Part shown: one piece after another, positions 44,001 to 53,000 of the stretch
Layout: each line of letters begins with the position of its first letter
How positions within the stretch are numbered: the stretch's first letter is position 1
Origin: Eunapius fragilis
Taxonomy: Eukaryota; Porifera; Demospongiae; Spongillida; Spongillidae
DNA: 64,000 bases
NCBI GenBank assembly: GCA_963681505.1
Contig: OY811980.1
Coordinates: 4,385,504-4,449,503 of the forward strand
Direction: 5' to 3'
Program-made: the position numbers and the translations under genes
Notes under the pieces: generated by a model
Seen by the model: the letters and a program-made list of their open reading frames with translations, nothing else
Database searches by the model: none
Told to the model about the DNA's origin: nothing

Positions 44001-47000
44001 CCTACTATTCCTCACAGGTAGCGCTTTGACAGCCATCATTTCATAGATCACAGTGAACTGTTTTATGGTTATTTTCATTGCAGGATAAAGCTACAACGTG
44101 GGCATGCGAGTGTGTTGTATCTGGTTGTATTCTTGTGTGCATTTGCTGGACCAGTAAACAAGTACCTCTATCAGCATCTTTTGGTACAAAACAAAGCTAC
44201 AACTATCTACTATGTTTTTTCTGATTGGGGTTTAGTGAATTGACTAATGTTGTTAAGATAGAAGCCTGAACATTGGACCCGGTGCTTTGGATTCTAACTG
44301 TTATTTTTTGCCAGTATAGTTATTCCTTCCAACCCCAACCCCAAAATGGATTCTACACAGTTCAGTGAGTGGATCCGACTAATAAAATACCCAGAAACCC
44401 GTTGCCATACTCTCCGCAAAGCCTATATATGTTTACCTTAAGGTCCTATACGGCCACCTCGAAACCTGCACGTGTCACTCGATTCCGACAATCACGGTGG
44501 TGATGCACTGCCAAACAACATAGTTGTTCCTTTAAACAACACCTAGTCCATAAAGAATGCTATTTTCCACTGTCATGCTCATTTACAGCTACATGTACGT
44601 GTATTGTTCATACGCAGCAGCTGCCATTAGTAATTTGAAACTAAGCAACGTACACGTGCGCCCCGTTATACTGCATAAAATAAAAAAAGCCTTGACTTAA
44701 TCTACCTGAGCATGTCTGCTTTTTTGGCACTGGAAAAATTTATAATCCAAATGTTGATTCATTTTTAAAGAATATAAATTTATATTTGCTTTTAATTGCT
44801 GTCGAGTCTTACAAATCATATTTCACGGATAGAGCAAGTTGCTGGAGCTATTAGGTTTGAAATAGACATGGCCTATCCTGACATGGTCTACCCTGGGTTG
44901 ATATATATATATATATAATATAATTATAATTATACATAATTGGGACAGTGTCCAGCAGAATCACCCTTCTGGCTAGTTTTTCAAGTTTTCAAATTTTTTG
45001 ATTTTCCTTGAACACCCATGAGCTTCTGTCAAATGGTCCTTATGCATCCTAAATCGGACTATCCATCACAAAGTTATTAGGCACTGAATTTATAATTAGC
45101 CATACATTTCAATGCGAGCGCGTTACTTTTCTTTTGCTTGTTCTGGAAATTTTGAAAAAGTACCATAAGGGTGATTTAGCTGGACACTGTCCCAATTATC
45201 TGAACCTGCATCAGCAGGTTCAATATAGGATTGATTGAGGAATGATGAATGTCATTAAAAATTTTAAATCGCGTCGGGAGGGACAACGGAGAAACGGATC
45301 ACTTATCTCATTGCAGCAATCGAACGACAACACCAAGATCTACGTTTTCATGCTAGTTTCATGTCATTAAACTATGCGCTTCCAGACAAACAAAGAACCT
45401 GCTTCTCGTGCCCATTCCCAAAAAAATTGTTCGTCGTCGTCGTCGTCGTCTTCCTTAGGAAGGTATAACTCGAGCTACGAACGGTTTTAAAGAACGACAA
45501 TAGTAACAATCTCTTCAGAATTTACCGGCACGTTATCCTAGCATGTCACTTGGACACATATCACATCTAGAAAGAAACTACAGCGAGAAATACCCTATTT
45601 TGTTGCAAGTTCTATGGCCATCTAGCAAGTTCTAGCAAGTTCTTAATAAAATGTATAATTTTAGGGAGTATAAATACTCCAACAGGCACTAAATTTTTAT
45701 TTGGTGTTCCTATCACAGTTTAGTCGTTACCTTACTTTGGCTAGTGAAGTTGTTTTTCTAAAAATGCCTTCGCGTAATCAAGAAGAGATCTAAGCAACGA
45801 GCGGAATACCTCCAAAAACGAGAAGATATTTTATCACAAGAGAACAAGGCTAAAGCCCGAGCGCGCTACAAGGCCGACCCTGAAAAGAAGAAGGCCTCTG
45901 TACGCGACACCTACAACGCAAATGCTGTATCTAAGCGTACTGCTAAAAGGCAGCGATATCAAGAGGGCGTTGATGAGAGCCGTGCTGCTAAAAGGCAGCG
46001 ATATCAAGAGGGCGTCAAAGAGAACCGTGCTGCTAAAAGGCAGCGATATCAAGAGGGCGTCGAGGAGAACCGTGCTGCTAAAAGGCAGCGATATCAAGAG
46101 GGCGTCGAGGAGAACCGTGCTGCTAAAAGGCAGCGATATCAAGAGGGCGTCGAGGAGAACCGTGCTGCTAAAAGGCAGCGATATCAAGAGGGCGTCGAGG
46201 AGAACCGTGCTGCTAAAAGGCAGCGATATCAAGAGGGCGTCGAGGAGAACCGTGCTGCTAAAAGGCGGATATACAGGGGCAATTCAGCTACCATTAAGGC
46301 AGCTAGAAGGAGTCGGTATTGGAAGGGTCGTAGAACTACCACTACCACCCAAAGGTATGTTATAGCATGCTGTATGTAGCATTTAAAATCTAAGGGCTGC
46401 TTTGCACGTGGCTCATGGCTTCCCTGTCATGCACACATTAATACATTTCTTGTATGCCTGCATACCGTATTATCAGATGTACAGTAAGGCTTCCCAGTTT
46501 CCTTGTACACGTAAAGGTCAATGTTTGTACAAAAGGTATTTGTGCATGCATCTGTGTCTGTACATTATTGTATATTAGTTATCTGATGTTGAAGAAAGGA
46601 CTATACACGTGTTTATAGTACAAGTCTGTCATCGCATCCACCCTTTGCTGCAGCAGTGTTTAATTGTTATCAGATGTACAGTAAGGCTTCCCACAAGTAT
46701 AAGTTCCCCCATGTACATGTAAAGGGTTAGGTCAATCTTTGTACATGTCACGTTGTTTTAAAGGTCCGCCAGCGCTACCAGCAGCACCGCTGCCCCCGCC
46801 AGCGCTACCAGCAGCAGCGCTGCCCCCGCCAGCGCTACCAGCAGTAGCGCTGCCCCCGCCACTGCTCCCCCCAATGCTGCCCCCGCCACCCGCATGGCCA
46901 TATCCAAGACGGGGGGGGGGGGGGGGGGAGAAGAGGAAGAGGAGGGAGAAGAGGCCGAAGACGTGGAACTATAATTAATTATATTAAAACAATTATACTT

Positions 47001-50000
47001 ATCATTATTAATTAACTATGTGTTCTATAATTTATTACTTTAATTATTAAAGTCTTATTGTAAAAGTTTATACGTTCTTTGACACGGAGAAAAAAAAAGA
47101 AAAAAAAACTTATGAAACAAGTAAATAAAAACATTCTCTAACGAGAAAGTTGGTGGGCATATAGGATTGACAATGTTGGTGTAAAAAGCACGGAAACAAG
47201 TGTGACAGAAATGTTACTGGAAAATTGAAATAGGCCTATATTTAGCCCAGTCACGTTTAGGCAGCGCATGCCTGAGAAAATGGGCTAAATATAGGCCTAT
47301 TTCAATTTTCCAGTAACATTTCTGTCACACTTGTTTCCGTGCTTTTTACACCAACATTGTCAATCCTATATGCCCACCAACTTTCTCGTTAGAGAATGTT
47401 TTTATTTACTTGTATATATACCGGTATATAATTAATACAACTCACCATAAATTGTGCACTTTTGTAACCACACTTCAGGGAAATGGCCTAAATCAGATAA
47501 TGCAATAGTTCTTCTAGGGTTTTTACAGCATGACCATGCATGCGTCTTTGCCACCATAATCTGTAGAGCCAAATGTTTCTCGGCAACATATGTGCAAGGA
47601 CAAAGGAATGCCCAGTCAGCTTCAAACCTCATAGATGCAAGAAGGTAGTGCTTTATTTCTGCACATGCAGCAATAAATGAAGCATCACTGTTGACATGAA
47701 CCTCTATATGGGATCCAACATCAATAAGAGTTACCAAGCACGGCCCATATAATAACTTAATGCAGTTTGAATGGACACACAACATTTTATGCCCCTCATA
47801 TGCAAGTTTCCATCTTTTAGACGAGAGAAGTGATGTTACGAGAGATGGAAACTCCCCACAGCTAATCCACCTGTTTTTAAAATATACCACTCCAGGCACA
47901 ATGGTATCTGGTGTTGAAGACAGCTCCCATTTAATCCTCTCTCCATTAAGGCTACTAAGAATGAAGGGCATAAAATATTCTGCATTTTTTTCTAGATTGA
48001 TTGCTAAGCGAAGATGAACAAGCAGATCAATTAAATCATTTGGTTCAAAGAATTCAGCTTTATACATGGAGTGAGATTTGGATTTGAGATCCTCAAAAAG
48101 TTTGACTGATATAATGCCTTCATTACATGCTCGAACAACTCTTCCATCAGTAGCCTGATATGCATCGGTTTTGTAAGTAATGCAATTAACGATTCCACTT
48201 ATCAGATTAAGAAGGGCTTGTGGATTGATAAATACAATATTGGGGAGAATGGTGTCATAGTAAAAAATGACATTGAGATCTGCAAAGAACTTAAGGGCAC
48301 AAATGACATCTTGCTTAGACATGTGTAATATGTTGGCTGTTTCAAAGCACTGCTGAAATGTTAGAATGTCTTCACTCAAACCTTTAGATAGTGATTGAAG
48401 TTCTTGGTGAAACACTAGCCATCTTAAAGGAATCTTCTTAGACTGTATATCATTCTTCATTGACAATACCGCTTTGGTGATTTCAGACACAACATTCCTG
48501 TCCACCTCGACGGGTTCCTTTGCATTCAAGGGAAATATAACTTTATTTCCATCTCTCTTACTATACAGTAAATGGTCTTTCATTGCTGGTGTTAGAAGAT
48601 CTAACAATATTTTATCTTTATCATCTTTTGTCTCACTATTATTTTCAAGGTCTCTATGTGTACCGACTATTAGGAGTCTTGAGTGTCCATTCTGATCATT
48701 TGCTTGGGTTGCCTGTACACAGTGCTGAAGAATTTCAGTATTGGACAACATAGAAGGAGATGAAGAGAGGCAATCACCATTCTCATAAAAAGCGATCAAA
48801 GGATGGTCACATAGTCTGTCACATAACCGAAATACAAATATGTTCAGATTAGTATTTTTCATAAAAGCAGATATGAGTTGATGAAACTGGGGCTGCCCTC
48901 CTGAATCAATGAAATAAACCCAATTGATATTTAGGTGTGAAACATCCTTAAATTTGGTAATGCATGGAATAAGTTGTTCTGTAACTTCAGATACATGAAA
49001 TGATGCACTATTAAAAGGTAGCTGTGAACATGCACCAATATTTTGGTTATTGTTGCAGCTTGACTGTTTTGTGAATAAAGATGCACATGATAGTTTTTTA
49101 CTTTCTGCAGAATACATTTTCTTGCTCTTTAGATACGACGAAGAAGGCAATAACTTGCTTTGCCGCATACTCGAATTCTGTGCGAATGCAGTGTGAAGAG
49201 GATGAGATTGAATGCGAGTGTTATGCTTGTTCACATTTATCGCCATAATTTCATATAACTCCCTATCTGACATTCTTCCAAATGTACATGTATCAGATGA
49301 TGCTTGAATTGCCTGTACTGGTCTCTCAAACATAGCAGTACTGTTTCGTATCTCAGGTAATGGTTCACCAAACAACAAACGCAAAAGATGTGTTTTGCCC
49401 ACACCTGCTGATCCGATAATTAACACTTTCATCAGAGAAGCCTCAACATAACCCTCTTTCAATGCATTTTCATATCTCTCTGCTGCTGATCTTGGATCTT
49501 CTGCAATAGTTGCCTTAGTTTCTACAAGGAAAATCAAAATATCATACTAGAAATATCACCTTATGAACTTACTTAGGTTAGCAAAAGCGATGTCTCCTTT
49601 AGACTTCTGGAAAATTTGCCAGTCGGGCTGAAGAAGTAACTTGGAATTTAATTGTACTTATGCATCTAGGCTTGTGCACAATACACACATTGCATTCATT
49701 TCAAAAAATGAATGATAGCAATGAACAAAACTATGTATGGCTCTCTCCTTTGATCAATAAATCAATGCACCATTAATGTCCACACCATTTAGAAACTGAT
49801 TGGATTTGTTCTAACTGAACAGTTATTAAACCTCCTTGTCCCCTTATTTATGGAAGATGAGCCTAAATATATACATTGTATGACATTGAATTATAAATGC
49901 AATCAGATTCTAGTTCCACCATTGATGTGGTTTATGGTGTTGGTGAAGTATGCAGATATGAGTGATATCTGCATCAATAATCATTGTGAATTTATTCACA

Positions 50001-53000
50001 TGATAAGTAATCTTGATCTTTCAAGTCCTTGTTAAGAGCAAAGTGAAGGTGACAAGAATAAGTATCACAGAAATACCAAATTTTTTACTGATAAATATAG
50101 GTACATGATTTAAATTGCTGCTACAAGATTAGATGACAATGTATAATTGTTAAAGGTTATCTTTCAGCTTGCGATAATACTAGTACTGGCTAGAATTAAG
50201 GCTCATTCAAGGCATAGGATATTTTCATGTACTTTATGTATTGCTACATGTATGAAGAAGCTTGCCAAAATATGTGCATTTCATGCAAAACGACTTACCA
50301 GTATGAAATTCATTTGGGAAGCAAATATTAAATGGAATACATCACGCATGTTGAAAATATTTACAATTTACGAAGTCTTTGTTTCCGCAGTGACAACAGT
50401 TTTATTGGCTAAATTTTATCGCTTATATGGTTTTTTTCCCTCAAGAATATAATAGAAACCTTGCAATGGCACATAATGCATATTATTTTTCTAGCTCTTA
50501 GCTATTATCTGAAAACTAGGGTGTGTTACTAATTTTGAGGTGTTAATGGTATTCAATTATTTCCAATTACATGTACATGTACCAATTCGGTCAATCATGC
50601 ATTTTGTGCTAATCACATTAGCTAATTTCGGAATTTACTTTGATAGTTCGGCTGTTGTACTGCAGGGAAAAGGAAATAAAAACTATATGTACATGTACAA
50701 TGTATATGCTATTCAAAAGGTACAATTATGTTAAGTATGTGGTTCAGACAATTAATACACATGTAAGCTGTTCAATTCTATACATGCATATTGTTGTTGA
50801 TTACCACACATAACATAGGTAAATATTTGGCTTTCCAATAATGATGCATTTAGATACGAATAGTCAAGGCTTAATTATGACACCATTTGTTACCACTGAC
50901 TGCAGCTACTACATAAGCATTGTACATGTATATAAGACATGTTTGTACCTTGAAATGCTCTATTTTAACAGAGGATACATCTACCAGGCTTATTATCAGC
51001 TGTAGCACTAAGCTGCATATTTTGGCCTTTTGGAAAGCCAAACATACACAATGTATGTGCAAACGGTACATGTACAACTGAACAGCTTAATTGTCTGATG
51101 CATAAGCTATGCTCAACATAATTATGGCTTTAATTTTTTTCCCTTCCCTGCAGTGACAACAGCCTAATATCTAAATAGTACATGTATAATTATGCATGTT
51201 GTATATAGTTTGTTTTTTCGCAGTGACAACAGTTTTATTGCCTGAAAGTTATGCATGCTCAAAATAATTGTGGCTTATAAATTGAATATTTTTCCCCAAT
51301 TATAGAACAGAAATCAAATATTCTGATTAGAAAGTCAGCAAAAATTTATCAACATAGAAATTACAGTATATCTTCCAGAATGCTAGAACACTAAAAGCAT
51401 TCCATTTACTTACTAGCATTGGTCCAAAATTTTCCTTTATTACAGGATGATTCTAATAAATGATCACAAAATGTAAGAACAGAAAATTTAATTTTCTACA
51501 CTTACTAATTTCACAGGACTTTCATTTTTATCAATATAAAAATACTGCCGATTGGAACCGGGTACAAATGCCTCTGTAGAACCCGTAGGTAAAACCTAAA
51601 CGATTACAAAGTAAAGTTACATATGGATTGGAAAATCACTAGTGACAAAACTCACATAATGAAACTTCTCATGAGATATGCCCATCTTCTGTTCTAGATA
51701 ATGAACAGCAAGATAATTGGCATAAGTAGTAGCAATATCAAGAGGAAGAAGACCAAAATCATCTTTGCAGAAAATGTCGCTTCCTTGCTCTTCAACTAGG
51801 TACTGCACCATGGCCAAATTATCATTTTGGCAAGCAACATGAAGCAATGTTCGGCCTAAATTATCTCGACAGCCTGAATTGCACTTTTGAACTTCAATCA
51901 AATACTTGAGGATGCATAGATTGCCAGTTCCTGCAGCAATATTCAAACAACTGTTTCCTTCATCATCCTTCTCGTTAGGGTCACATTGTAATGCTTCCAC
52001 CAGATACTTTACCATGGCTAGATTACAATCATTCTCACAAGCAGCATGAAGTAGAGTCCTGCCAAATCGACCCCGACATGTTGCACTGCACTTTTGGTTC
52101 TCAATTAGGTACCTCAGGATCATTAGATTGCCAGCTCCTGCAGCAATATTCAGTGGAGTGTATCCAAGCTCATCCTTCTTAATTGGATCACAACCTTGCT
52201 CCTCCACTAGGTACTTCACTACAGCCAAATTGTCTGCTTTTTTGCAAGCATGGAAGAGAGCAGTCCTACCCAGACAAGGAGTTTCTAGATTACACTTCTG
52301 TTCTTCAATCAGATATTTGAGAATACATAGACTGCCACTTCCTGCAGCAATATTTAGGGAATTATTACCATCTTCATCCCTCTCATTGGGATTACATCCT
52401 TGCTCCTCCACAAGATACTTCACTATGGCTAGATTGTCATCGTTTTGGCAAACTGCATGAAGCGGAGTTGTGCCTAGTTTACCAGGACACTCTGGATTAC
52501 ACTTTTGCTCTTCAAGCAAGTACCTCAAGATTTCTAAACTCCCAGAGAAAGCAGCAATATTTACAGGTGTATTTCCTTCATCATCCACCTTATTAGGATT
52601 ACCCTCTCTCACCTCCACCAGGTACCTTACCATTACCAAATTGTCCTTATTTTCACAAGCAGCATGTAGCAGAGATCTGTTAAATCGACCTGTAGATCCA
52701 GGATTGCAATTTCTCTCTTCAATTAGGTACACTAGGCTGTCTAGATTTCCTGAAAATGCAGCTACAATAAGAGGAGAAGTTCCTTCTTCATCCTCAGCAT
52801 TGGGATTGCATCCAGACTCCTCTACTAGGTACTTCACCATGGCCAGGTTGTCAATTTTTTGGCAGGCATCATGAAGAAGAGTTCTACCCATAAAACCTGG
52901 ATGTTGTGGGTCACACTTTCGATCTTCAATAAAATACTTCAATATTTCAAGACAACCAGAGAATGCTGCTACATTGATTGGAGTATTCCCTTCTGTATCT

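Larger units (their letters stand above)
45198..47413 (+). mobile_element. 2.2-kb element with terminal 300-bp hairpin and its own gene
   Basis: It starts ATCTGAACCTGC with the mini-hairpin GAACCTGC-ATC-AGCAGGTTC, then 450 bp shared with the 32.3-kb copy, then a TATA promoter and a two-exon gene, and ends in the hairpin 47,117-47,413 (135-bp arms, ACAAGTAAATAAAAACATTC ends). The asymmetric ends, terminal hairpins and accessory repeat-protein gene would suit a Helitron/Helentron-type or other unclassified element, but no helicase or transposase is present. The ROCO exon donor lies only 32 bp beyond the hairpin. Confidence 0.8.

Noticed and set aside
45834..46365. Minus-strand and out-of-frame + ORFs over the 45-bp repeat
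   Set aside because: They are shadows of the repeat. The frame with the RAAKRQRYQEG repeats is favoured because it continues, with correct phase, across the intron into an acidic tail.
46739..46978. Proline-rich 79-codon ORF
   Set aside because: It is the wrong frame of exon 2 of the two-exon repeat gene. The spliced frame gives a coherent Ser/Ala repeat and acidic end.
37223..49521. A protein kinase domain upstream of or within the ROCO gene
   Set aside because: No HRD, DFG or glycine-rich loop motif was found in any frame of the exons or introns read, so the DAPK-like comparison is limited to ankyrin-ROC-COR-Death.
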